Below are positions 1 through 6,466 of a stretch of 13,540 nucleotides of DNA, one piece after another. The DNA lies in NCBI GenBank assembly GCA_030689845.1, contig JAUYHV010000182.1:1-13540 (forward strand), given 5' to 3'. The notes beneath the pieces were generated by a model that saw only the letters and a program-made list of their open reading frames with translations, had not been told where the DNA came from and made no database searches. The stretch comes from Dehalococcoidia bacterium. Lineage in GTDB: Bacteria; Chloroflexota; Dehalococcoidia; JACQUA01. Positions within the stretch are counted from its first letter, which is position 1. Each line of letters begins with the position of its first letter. The position numbers were made by a program, and so were the translations under genes.

Positions 1-2205
1 GCCAAGGGCCAGTTCACCTTTATCAGTAGAGGAACTGTCAGCCAGAATCTGACCCGCTTTGACGATGTCTCCTGCCTGAACGATGGGTCTCTGGTTGATA
101 CTGGTGCTCTGGTTAGTGCGGCGAAATTTCATTACAGGATAAGTACATTCGTTCCCGTTTTTGTTCCTGGTTACGATGACATTTCCGGTAATCGAAGATA
201 CAATTCCATCCTCTGAGGCAATAATCACCTGACCGCTGTCACGAGCAGCAAGGCGCTCCATCCCGGTTGCCACGATAGGGGCCTCCGGTTTCAAAAGGGG
301 CACAGCCTGCCGCTGCATATTAGAACCCATTAAAGCACGGTTCGCGTCATCGTGTTCCAGGAAAGGTATCATAGCTGTTGTGACGCTTACGATTTGCTTT
401 GGTGAAACGTCCATGAAATTTAAGGTATCAGGGGTTACCTTGAAGTACCTGTTGCCGTGCCTTGCCTCGACTTTATCCTCCCGGAACTGGCCTTTTTCAT
501 CTATTATTGCGTTTGCCTGTGCGATTGTATATTCTTCTTCTCTGTCGGCCGTAAGGTATTCGATATTATCCGAAACAAACGGCAAAACGCCTATCGTTTT
601 TAAAGAAAGGCCGGATAGCTTCTTGCTTAGCTGTGTCGTTATCAGGGTGCCGGCGGGTAAATTAATGCCGCTTTTTTTATTTTCAACCGGCTCCCTCAGG
701 GTCCTGCCTTCTGTCCAGTCAGGTGTGTTATTAACTTTATTAAGTACCTTCCTGTAAGGAGTTTCAATAAAGCCATATTCGTTAATCCTGCCGTAGGTAG
801 CCAGGGAACCGATTAGACCTACGTTTGGACCTTCCGGGGTCTCGATCGGGCAAATACGTCCATAGTGAGAGTGGTGGACATCGCGTACCTCAAACCCTGC
901 TCTCTCTCTGGAAAGGCCGCCCGGTCCAAGGGCAGAAAGACGTCTTTTATGGGTCAGTTCCGACAGGGGATTCGTCTGGTCCATAAATTGGGATAGCTGG
1001 GAACTGCTAAAAAAGTCCCACATGGACGCTACTATTGGCCTGATATTTATAAGGCTGGCAGGAGTGGCGATCTGAGGGTCGATGATGCTCATCCTTTCCT
1101 TGATTGTCCGCTCCAACCTCAAAAGGCCGATGCGAAAGTGGTTTTGTATAAGTTCACCCACAGTCCGTACCCGGCGGTTCCCCAGGTGGTCTATGTCGTC
1201 GGGTGTATCCTTTCCGTTATTAACCATTATGATACGACGTATCAAGGCTATTAAATCCTCACTGGTCAGCACCCTGGTGGTCTCGGGGACGCCCGGGTTC
1301 AATCTTTTATTAAGTTTGTAACGGCCGACTTTTCCGAGGTCATATCGCTTGGGAGAAAATAAAAGATTGTCAATCAGAAGGCGGGCGTTTTCACTGCTGG
1401 GAGGATCTCCCGGCCGCAACCTGCGGTATATGGCTTTCAGAGCTTCGTCTTTATTTTCCAAACCCCCGGCTTCAGGTTCAACTTCCTCTACCATAGTCTC
1501 CCAGTCAATAGTAGATTTTATATACTGGTGCAGGGGATCATTATCTACGTCGGCAAATTTTTCAATGATTTTCTCGTCTTTTCCCAGACCACGGGCCTTA
1601 AGAAGAGTCGTAACGGGGATTTTACGTTTCCCGTCCACTTTCACGAAAATAACGTTTTTATTGCTGGTCTCAAATTCTAGCCAGGCTCCCCTGTCGGGTA
1701 TCAATTTGGCTCCGCACAACATTCTGCCGCTGGCCGGATCCTCGCCTTTTAACATGTATACCCCGGGGGACCGGATCAACTGGCTCACAACAACGCGTTC
1801 TGCTCCGTTGATAACAAAAGTGCCGTTGCTGGTCATCAGGGGAATATCCCCCAGGTAGAGTTCCTGCTCTTTTATTTCCCCGGTTGATTTAATTACAAGC
1901 TTTACATTTACAAAAAGGGGAGCGGAAAAAGTGATATCTCTCTCCCGGCACTGGTCCTCGGAGTGTTTGGGTTGCTTGAAAACCGGGTCCGAAAAGCTGA
2001 GCTCCAGTTTGCTTTCGTTAAAGTCTTTCACCGGTGATATATCTGCGAAAAGCTCTTTTAGCCCTACGTCTTGAAACTGCTTGAAGGAATTTATCTGGAT
2101 GGATATCAGGCTTGGCATTTCCAGGACATCACTGAGCCTGCCATAACCTTTCCTGTTGCTGAATATGACGTAGTCATCGGACGAACTTTTGCTTTTTAAT
2201 AACAT
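1..2205 (-). CDS. rpoB: RNA polymerase subunit beta, N-terminal part (runs off left edge)
   Basis: This is the beta subunit of DNA-directed RNA polymerase, which forms one side of the active-centre cleft. The window holds 735 codons from the ATG at 2205; the family is usually about 1100-1250 aa, so roughly the C-terminal 40% is missing at the left edge. The N-terminus reads LSDVLEMPSLISIQINSF, followed by the protrusion and lobe motif NGAERVVVSQLIRSPGVY. The rifampicin region is intact: W396-D397-F398 leads into SSQLSQFMDQTNPL and THKRRLSALGPGG. Residues D409, H419 and S424 align with E. coli D516, H526 and S531, so no classical resistance change is seen there. ETPEGPNVGLIGSLA follows. Upstream are GCAGG (2214-2218) and AGGAG (2218-2222), 8 and 12 nt from the ATG. 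The upstream neighbour is ktrA rather than rplL. Identity is certain; whether this is the only rpoB in the genome cannot be seen. Confidence 0.98.
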   Translation of the reverse strand, partial: MLLKSKSSSDDYVIFSNRKGYGRLSDVLEMPSLISIQINSFKQFQDVGLKELFADISPVKDFNESKLELSFSDPVFKQPKHSEDQCRERDITFSAPLFVNVKLVIKSTGEIKEQELYLGDIPLMTSNGTFVINGAERVVVSQLIRSPGVYMLKGEDPASGRMLCGAKLIPDRGAWLEFETSNKNVIFVKVDGKRKIPVTTLLKARGLGKDEKIIEKFADVDNDPLHQYIKSTIDWETMVEEVEPEAGGLENKDEALKAIYRRLRPGDPPSSENARLLIDNLLFSPKRYDLGKVGRYKLNKRLNPGVPETTRVLTSEDLIALIRRIIMVNNGKDTPDDIDHLGNRRVRTVGELIQNHFRIGLLRLERTIKERMSIIDPQIATPASLINIRPIVASMWDFFSSSQLSQFMDQTNPLSELTHKRRLSALGPGGLSRERAGFEVRDVHHSHYGRICPIETPEGPNVGLIGSLATYGRINEYGFIETPYRKVLNKVNNTPDWTEGRTLREPVENKKSGINLPAGTLITTQLSKKLSGLSLKTIGVLPFVSDNIEYLTADREEEYTIAQANAIIDEKGQFREDKVEARHGNRYFKVTPDTLNFMDVSPKQIVSVTTAMIPFLEHDDANRALMGSNMQRQAVPLLKPEAPIVATGMERLAARDSGQVIIASEDGIVSSITGNVIVTRNKNGNECTYPVMKFRRTNQSTSINQRPIVQAGDIVKAGQILADSSSTDKGELALG

Positions 2206-2345
2206 TTGAAAAACCTGCTCCTAAAATTTAGCGTCAACGTGGAAGTTCCGCAAACAAAGAGGGAAAAATAAACAAATATGTGAAGCGGTAATCGGGAGAA
2301 ATTGTGAAAAAATATTATAGGTAGACCATATATTCGCAAAACTAT

Positions 2346-2374
2346 AGTTTATTCCAATAGATTTGGTTTGTCAA
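2346..2374 (-). promoter_or_regulatory. Sigma-A-type promoter of rpoB
   Basis: A perfect -35 TTGACA (2369-2374) is separated by exactly 17 nt from a -10-like TAAACT (2346-2351, 4 of 6 consensus bases). Transcription would begin near 2339, giving an rpoB leader of about 135 nt. No strong terminator was found between ktrA (stop 2477) and this promoter, so some readthrough from ktrBA is possible. The leader is AT-rich and shows no riboswitch or ribosomal-protein-leader fold that I recognise. Confidence 0.65.
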
Positions 2375-2476
2375 TATGTTTTGGGGTATATTTCCTGGAA
2401 TTTGTAAAATATTTTTCTTCTAGAGGTCATGAACCCCGCCAGGAATAGAGCCGGGATGCCTAAAAAACCCTGGCTC

Positions 2477-3151
2477 CTAACTCGCGCCTTTATTTGCTTC
2501 GGCCACGAGTTTCTCAACCTTATCGTCGTTTCCGACGACAATAAGAATGTCGCCGGGATTAACAACTTCCCCGCGGCCCGGATTCACTATTATCTCGTTT
2601 TCGCGTTTTATTAATACCACCATTACTTCCCACTTGCCCTTGGGTCCGAAGCCAAGTTCTGATAGTTTGTGCCCTGCCAGACTGTCAGGGGCGCGCAATT
2701 TTGCCACTCCGTAACCCGGTGTCACCGACATATAGTCCGAAACATTGCTGATGGTTACCACCTGGGCTAACCTCGTTCCCATCTCCTGCTCGGGATAAAT
2801 TACCGTATCGGCCCCAATTTTTTGAAGTATGCTGCCGTGGAGTTCGGTATCAGCCCTGGCAATCACATAGGGAACCCCTAATTTTTTTAGGAGGAGGGTA
2901 CACAGGACGCTGCTCTCGATAGCTGAACCAATTGCAACCACGGCAATATCGAAACTCCTGATGCTTAATTCCTTGAGTACCAACTCGCTGGTGGCATCTG
3001 CCTGGACCGCGTGGGTTATGTCGGCTGAAATATCCTGAATTTTTTTCTCGTCCATATCTATGGCCAGAACTTCGTGCCCGAGATTGGTAAGGGTTTTTGC
3101 CAGGCTGATACCGAACCTCCCCAATCCGATAACTGCAATTTGCTTTTTCAA
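2477..3151 (-). CDS. ktrA: Potassium uptake regulatory subunit KtrA/TrkA family (RCK protein)
   Basis: This 224-aa protein is the cytoplasmic gating subunit of a Ktr/Trk potassium transporter; in the family an octameric ring binds nucleotide and opens or closes the membrane subunit KtrB. The N-terminal RCK/Rossmann domain (about 1-130) has the dinucleotide motif GLGRFG at 9-14 and an acidic residue at the end of beta 2 (IDMD, about 32-34). The C-terminal RCK_C domain spans about 139-222. The start is TTG at 3149-3151, five nt after a perfect AGGAGG (3157-3162). That Shine-Dalgarno overlaps the TAG stop of ktrB (3161-3163), so the two genes are one transcript and probably translationally coupled. 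RCK_C domains of this family can bind cyclic di-AMP, but this cannot be read from the sequence here. Length is normal for KtrA. Confidence 0.93.
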   Translation of the reverse strand: MKKQIAVIGLGRFGISLAKTLTNLGHEVLAIDMDEKKIQDISADITHAVQADATSELVLKELSIRSFDIAVVAIGSAIESSVLCTLLLKKLGVPYVIARADTELHGSILQKIGADTVIYPEQEMGTRLAQVVTISNVSDYMSVTPGYGVAKLRAPDSLAGHKLSELGFGPKGKWEVMVVLIKRENEIIVNPGRGEVVNPGDILIVVGNDDKVEKLVAEANKGAS

Positions 3152-3160
3152 TTGGACCTC

Positions 3161-4510
3161 CTAACCGATTCTAATTGACTCTGCAGGGTACCTGTACCTG
3201 GCTGCTTTCTGGAACTGGGTTAAGGCAAGAACCAGGGCAAGAGGGCCCAGGCGTCCGGTGAACATCGTTATTGTAATCAATATTTTTCCAATTACAGAAA
3301 GGTCAGCGGTGATGCCCGTAGATAAACCTACAGTGCCGAAAGCCGATACGGTTTCGAATAAAATATTAATGAAATTGAACCCTTCGGTGATGGTAAGGGA
3401 AAATACAATGATGGAAGTGAGGGCCAGTGACAGCATGGTTAACGTCAGAGCCCGGAAAATCTGCTGGTTAGTAAATTCCCTGCCGAAAGCTCCTGCATGT
3501 TCATTTCCCCTGATGGTGCCCCAGGCAGTGGCTGCAAGTATGCCAAAGGTATTCACTTTAATACCTCCGGCTGTTGAACCCGAAGCGCCGCCTATGAACA
3601 TCAGTAGCATCGTAACGAAAAGTGCGTAGTTGGCAGAATCGGCCATGTTGATAGTGCTGAATCCGGCAGTTCTCGCTGTTACGGATTGAAAAAAAGAGTT
3701 AACAAGTTTAAGGTGTAGCGACAGGCTGCCCAACGTGTCAGGGTCGTTGAATTCGGTCAGTAAAATTACAGTCATTCCAATTACCAGGAGAGTAAACGTG
3801 GAATAGAGTACCAGCTTACTGTCTAAGGATAGCCGGTAAAAGCGCCTCGTTTTCACGATATCTGCCAATACCAGGAAGCTGATGCCTCCAAGAATGATAA
3901 GGATTGCCGTTGTTATTAAAACGACAATATCTTTCTGATAATCAAGCAGGCTTCGGGAACCAACGAAAAGGTCGAACCCCGCATTGTTAAAAGCCGATAC
4001 CGAATGAAATACAGCTTTCCAGGCTTTCGCACCCAGGGAGTTGTCCCCGGAAAAACTGAAAAAGAATATAAAGCTTCCCGCGGCTTCGGCAACGAAAGCG
4101 AATATTGCCATTTGCTTTACCAGTTTTAGCAGGCCCCCCATATGAGAAAGCCCCATCGACTCTCCAATAAGTAATTTTTCCCTCAAGCTTATGCGGCGAC
4201 CGGAAAAAAGCAAGAAAATAGTGGCGCTGGCCATAAAGCCAAACCCGCCTATTTGAATTAATGCAAGAATTATGGCCTGGCCGAAGGGACTCCAGTGGCC
4301 GGTGGTGTCAACAACCGTGAGCCCGGTAACGCATACCGCCGAAGTTGCCGTGAAAAGAGCGTTAATTACGCTGGTAGCCTGCCTGTGCTGACCAGAAACA
4401 GGCAATAACAGCAATACTGTCCCGAGGATAATAAGGCCTGCGAAACCGTAAACGAGGCTGAGGGAAGAAAGTTTCCCGATTTTCTGCCTGGGGACTACTT
4501 CCACCAGCAC
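3161..4510 (-). CDS. ktrB: Potassium uptake membrane subunit KtrB/TrkH family
   Basis: This 449-aa integral membrane potassium translocator has the four-repeat SKT architecture. The four pore loops with the selectivity-filter glycines are visible: VTGL (61-64), NAGF (176-179), TAGF (281-284) and VGL (394-396). GASGSTAGGIKV (308-319) belongs to the third-repeat segment that forms the intramembrane gating loop in KtrB/TrkH. The length and short N-terminus fit KtrB better than the longer proteobacterial TrkH. The first codon is taken as GTG at 4510; GTG at 4504 would also work. Neither has a convincing Shine-Dalgarno, and a short hairpin sits directly upstream. It works with KtrA, which follows after 9 nt. 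The order ktrB-ktrA is the reverse of ktrA-ktrB in Bacillus subtilis. Confidence 0.94.
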   Translation of the reverse strand: MLVEVVPRQKIGKLSSLSLVYGFAGLIILGTVLLLLPVSGQHRQATSVINALFTATSAVCVTGLTVVDTTGHWSPFGQAIILALIQIGGFGFMASATIFLLFSGRRISLREKLLIGESMGLSHMGGLLKLVKQMAIFAFVAEAAGSFIFFFSFSGDNSLGAKAWKAVFHSVSAFNNAGFDLFVGSRSLLDYQKDIVVLITTAILIILGGISFLVLADIVKTRRFYRLSLDSKLVLYSTFTLLVIGMTVILLTEFNDPDTLGSLSLHLKLVNSFFQSVTARTAGFSTINMADSANYALFVTMLLMFIGGASGSTAGGIKVNTFGILAATAWGTIRGNEHAGAFGREFTNQQIFRALTLTMLSLALTSIIVFSLTITEGFNFINILFETVSAFGTVGLSTGITADLSVIGKILITITMFTGRLGPLALVLALTQFQKAARYRYPAESIRIG

Positions 4511-4514
4511 CCGC

Positions 4515-4536
4515 CAAGGTCTCGGTCCGTACCTTG
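4515..4536 (-). promoter_or_regulatory. Hairpin abutting the ktrB start codon
   Basis: A 6-bp perfect stem (CAAGGT at 4531-4536, ACCTTG at 4515-4520, minus-strand reading) with a 10-nt loop ends four nt before the proposed GTG start of ktrB. No Shine-Dalgarno of usual strength lies between them. The hairpin could limit ribosome access, or the real start may differ slightly. The role is inferred from position only. Confidence 0.35.
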
Positions 4537-4611
4537 TCAGGTTTTTTTCTTAATATTTCGACGAAGCATAAGTTTTTTGCCAGGCTTGCTTTAGCTTCCC
4601 TCACCGCCAAT

Positions 4612-4640
4612 ACTATATTGACCCGTGGCAATGGAATTAA
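4612..4640 (-). promoter_or_regulatory. Weak candidate promoter for ktrBA
   Basis: The -10 TATAGT (4612-4617, 5 of 6) sits 17 nt from TTAATT (4635-4640, 3 of 6). It would give a leader of about 95 nt ending in the hairpin next to the start codon. It is the best-spaced pair I found in the gap, but the -35 is poor. Confidence 0.25.
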
Positions 4641-4688
4641 TGATAGTGTTAAAAGTTTTTCAAGATTGGCCCATTAAACCGGGGTTTA

Positions 4689-4729
4689 TTCAGGTCTTCC
4701 GTCTGAACATACTGCGAATTCGACCTGAA
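4689..4729 (-). repeat. Inverted repeat upstream of ktrB
   Basis: Perfect 8-bp arms TTCAGGTC (4689-4696) and GACCTGAA (4722-4729) flank a 25-nt spacer. It lies upstream of the weak ktrB promoter candidate. It may be a spaced operator or part of an RNA fold if transcription comes from the DUF1015 side. No known motif was recognised. Confidence 0.35.
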
Positions 4730-4885
4730 GATGACATCGGAGGCTGGCGTTACCGCGATATTCAGAATACCAAGCTTGGGGACTATATTGTTCTCCTCTC
4801 AATCCCGTTTCCAGGAATACCTCTATTTACCATCGGAAAAATTCATTTACTCGACTGCACATAACAGTCAAACAAGATATTGGGG

Positions 4886-6196
4886 TTACAGGGTACCGGG
4901 CTCAAGGCGGCGCATTACCAGTCCGGTTGGCAGCTTGGGATAAAAGTAAGTGGATTTTTCCGGCATCTTGTCCCCGGAGAGGGCGGTGTGTTTGATGTCG
5001 CCGGCTTTCAATGGTGGAAGCAAAAAACCGAGCTGGTATTCACCCGAGGAGGTTTTTTGGAAAACCTCCATTTCATCGTGAGTATACATGACGTCCGCTT
5101 CTTTCCCATCTGAAAAAAGGTCGTCTAATATCATGTGTTGCAGGCGACTTACATCGAGGTTGTTGTAGTAGGGAGAATGCCCGGCAGGCATAAGGGCATT
5201 ATAGTCTTTTTCAGGCCGGTAAGTCAGTTTTAACAATTCCCCGTGTTTGACTCCCAAAACCCCGATTGACTTTGCAGAGTCGTGCCAGTGATTTAACTCC
5301 TCCGGAAAGGGCTTTCCTTGAGAATCTGAGTTATGCAGAGGCACGGTCTCCAGGATGAAAAGATTTTCAAACCGGTTTTTCAAAGAACCCAGTTGTCCTG
5401 CGGACAGCCCTTTTACAAGGCGGTGTACGGGCAATATCAGCAGGCCTTTGTCTTTGAAATCTACCAGGGTTATCATTACGTACCCTGCGGATTCCTCGAT
5501 GTCCGACCCCTTTACTTCCGAGTGGAATGTTATGGCAGTTTCATACCTGTGATGCCCATCGGCAATACTCAGGGAACTGGAAATGAAGGCTTTTTCAATT
5601 ATAGCCGTTTGTTCCGGCTTTTCTATTTTCCATATCCAGTGTTTTTCCCCGGTTTCAAGGGACAAGTTCAATAACGGCGGTCCTTTTTGAATATCGCTCA
5701 AAATAGCACCTACGGTATTGTTTTCATCTTCATACAGGACGAAGATCGGGCTGATATTTGCCCGGCACGCCCTGAGAAGCTGAAGACGGTCTTGTTTAGG
5801 TCTTTCCCGGGTATTTTCGTGGGGAAGAACAATCCTTTTCTCCCAGGGTTCCAGCTTCAGGCAGCCCGTTAATCCGAGCCTTTCAACCTCGGTGCCCCGG
5901 AACTGAAACAGTTGTTTATGTATATAGAAAGAAGGTGATTCGTCCCTGTGTAAAATTCCGTCCTGGATCCACTGTCTAAACGTTTCACCGGTCCTGGTAT
6001 ATTTATTATTGCCGGGAGCATCCCCGGACTGGTTACGGCCGAATTCCAGGCGGATCATGTTATAGTCAGACCTCCTGTAATAGGCTTCCTGCTCCGCCGG
6101 GGAAATAATATCGTAGGGGGGGCAGATAACATCAGCCAAATCGGATATTTTGTTCGGATTGAAGCGAATACCGTGGAAAGGGCGAAATTGAGCCAA
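4886..6196 (-). CDS. DUF1015 family protein of unknown function
   Basis: This 436-aa protein belongs to the DUF1015 family, whose biochemical role I do not know. The family signatures are all present: an N-terminal AQFRPFHGIRFNP, then CPPYDIIS (residues 25-32), HENT (126-129), ADGHHRYET (212-220) and a C-terminal MPEKSTYFYPK (411-421). The conserved His/Asp/Glu residues in HENT and DGHHRYE suggest an active or metal site; this is inference. No signal peptide or membrane segment is seen, so it is probably cytoplasmic. The frame is open back to a TTG at 6244, but that codon lies at the predicted transcription start and has no ribosome site. TTG at 6194-6196 follows GGAAGGAA closely and gives the usual family N-terminus, so it is preferred. 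The gene lies downstream of mfd but has its own promoter candidate. Confidence 0.88.
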   Translation of the reverse strand: MAQFRPFHGIRFNPNKISDLADVICPPYDIISPAEQEAYYRRSDYNMIRLEFGRNQSGDAPGNNKYTRTGETFRQWIQDGILHRDESPSFYIHKQLFQFRGTEVERLGLTGCLKLEPWEKRIVLPHENTRERPKQDRLQLLRACRANISPIFVLYEDENNTVGAILSDIQKGPPLLNLSLETGEKHWIWKIEKPEQTAIIEKAFISSSLSIADGHHRYETAITFHSEVKGSDIEESAGYVMITLVDFKDKGLLILPVHRLVKGLSAGQLGSLKNRFENLFILETVPLHNSDSQGKPFPEELNHWHDSAKSIGVLGVKHGELLKLTYRPEKDYNALMPAGHSPYYNNLDVSRLQHMILDDLFSDGKEADVMYTHDEMEVFQKTSSGEYQLGFLLPPLKAGDIKHTALSGDKMPEKSTYFYPKLPTGLVMRRLEPGTL

Positions 6197-6246
6197 AAGA
6201 GGGTTCCTTCCAAGAGAATATTTTCGTGTTTTAAGCAGCCGCAATT

Positions 6247-6275
6247 AGTTTATCGCATTGCCAATTCCTTGGCAA
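6247..6275 (-). promoter_or_regulatory. Candidate promoter of the DUF1015 gene
   Basis: TTGCCA (6270-6275, 5 of 6) and TAAACT (6247-6252, 4 of 6) are separated by exactly 17 nt. The predicted transcript starts near 6240, about 45 nt before the preferred TTG start at 6196. The same -10 hexamer and spacing occur at the rpoB promoter. Confidence 0.45.
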
Positions 6276-6276
6276 T
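6257..6276. promoter_or_regulatory. Perfect dyad overlapping the -35 (operator candidate)
   Basis: ATTGCCAA (6257-6264) and TTGGCAAT (6269-6276) form a perfect 8-bp inverted repeat with a 4-nt centre, covering the -35 and part of the spacer of the DUF1015 promoter candidate. The position fits a repressor operator. No known regulator consensus was recognised. Confidence 0.4.
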
Positions 6277-6382
6277 TAAATTGGAAAGCCTGCCGGCACG
6301 GCAGATCAAAATGGGTTGTTATAATTAACCAGGCGGCTGGTCATCGCCGTTATTAACAAAACTGTGTTTTTTTAAGCCTTCC

Positions 6383-6453
6383 GCGAAACGCCACAAATCC
6401 CCCTTAATCCCCCTTTATTAAAGGGGGATTTGAAAGCACTTTATAAGTTTCGC
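6383..6453. repeat. Nested palindromic element between mfd and the DUF1015 gene
   Basis: The core is a perfect 11-bp stem, AATCCCCCTTT (6406-6416) and AAAGGGGGATT (6420-6430), with a 3-nt loop. The left arm is preceded by a tandem copy of its first ten bases (6396-6405). An outer inverted repeat, GCGAAAC (6383-6389) and GTTTCGC (6447-6453), encloses the whole. It lies just downstream of the mfd stop and could act as an mRNA 3' hairpin, but no T tract follows on either strand, so it is not a typical intrinsic terminator. The form suggests a small dispersed repeat. Confidence 0.6.
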
Positions 6454-6466
6454 AGGAGCCTCTTTT

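Larger units (their letters stand above)
4511..4885. other. Gene-free region between the DUF1015 gene and ktrB
   Basis: About 375 nt hold no convincing gene. Read on the minus strand, they contain a small hairpin just after the DUF1015 stop (GACTG/CAGTC, 4853-4869). A TTTTT tract follows this hairpin after a gap, which makes it only a weak terminator. An 8-bp inverted repeat with a 25-nt loop lies at 4689-4729, a weak promoter candidate at 4612-4640 and a hairpin against the ktrB start at 4515-4536. ktrAB-type operons in some Firmicutes carry a cyclic di-AMP (ydaO-type) riboswitch here, but I could not match its conserved segments. A short plus-strand reading frame (4625-4864) resembles nothing known and was not called. 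Confidence 0.5.

Noticed and set aside
380..1858. Plus-strand reading frames of 79-169 aa opposite rpoB.
   Set aside because: They are shadows of the rpoB frame, which is unmistakable on the minus strand.
2450..2478. AGCCGGG/CCCTGGCT hairpin after the ktrA stop as an intrinsic terminator.
   Set aside because: The stem is imperfect and no T tract follows on the minus strand.
2371..2565. 64-aa minus-strand frame overlapping the ktrA end, which could extend KtrA by frameshift.
   Set aside because: KtrA already has normal length and a complete RCK_C domain; no slippery site was seen.
2429..2614. 61-aa plus-strand frame at the ktrA end.
   Set aside because: It is antisense to ktrA, has no ribosome site and resembles no family.
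4362..4631. 89-aa minus-strand frame crossing the ktrB start, possibly a frameshifted N-terminal extension.
   Set aside because: Its residues do not resemble KtrB and the in-frame KtrB N-terminus is complete.
4625..4864. Plus-strand 79-aa frame in the gap upstream of ktrB.
   Set aside because: No ribosome site, no recognisable family, and an overlapping frame of equal quality; probably chance.
5333..5674. 113-aa plus-strand frame inside the DUF1015 gene.
   Set aside because: Antisense shadow of a gene with clear family motifs.
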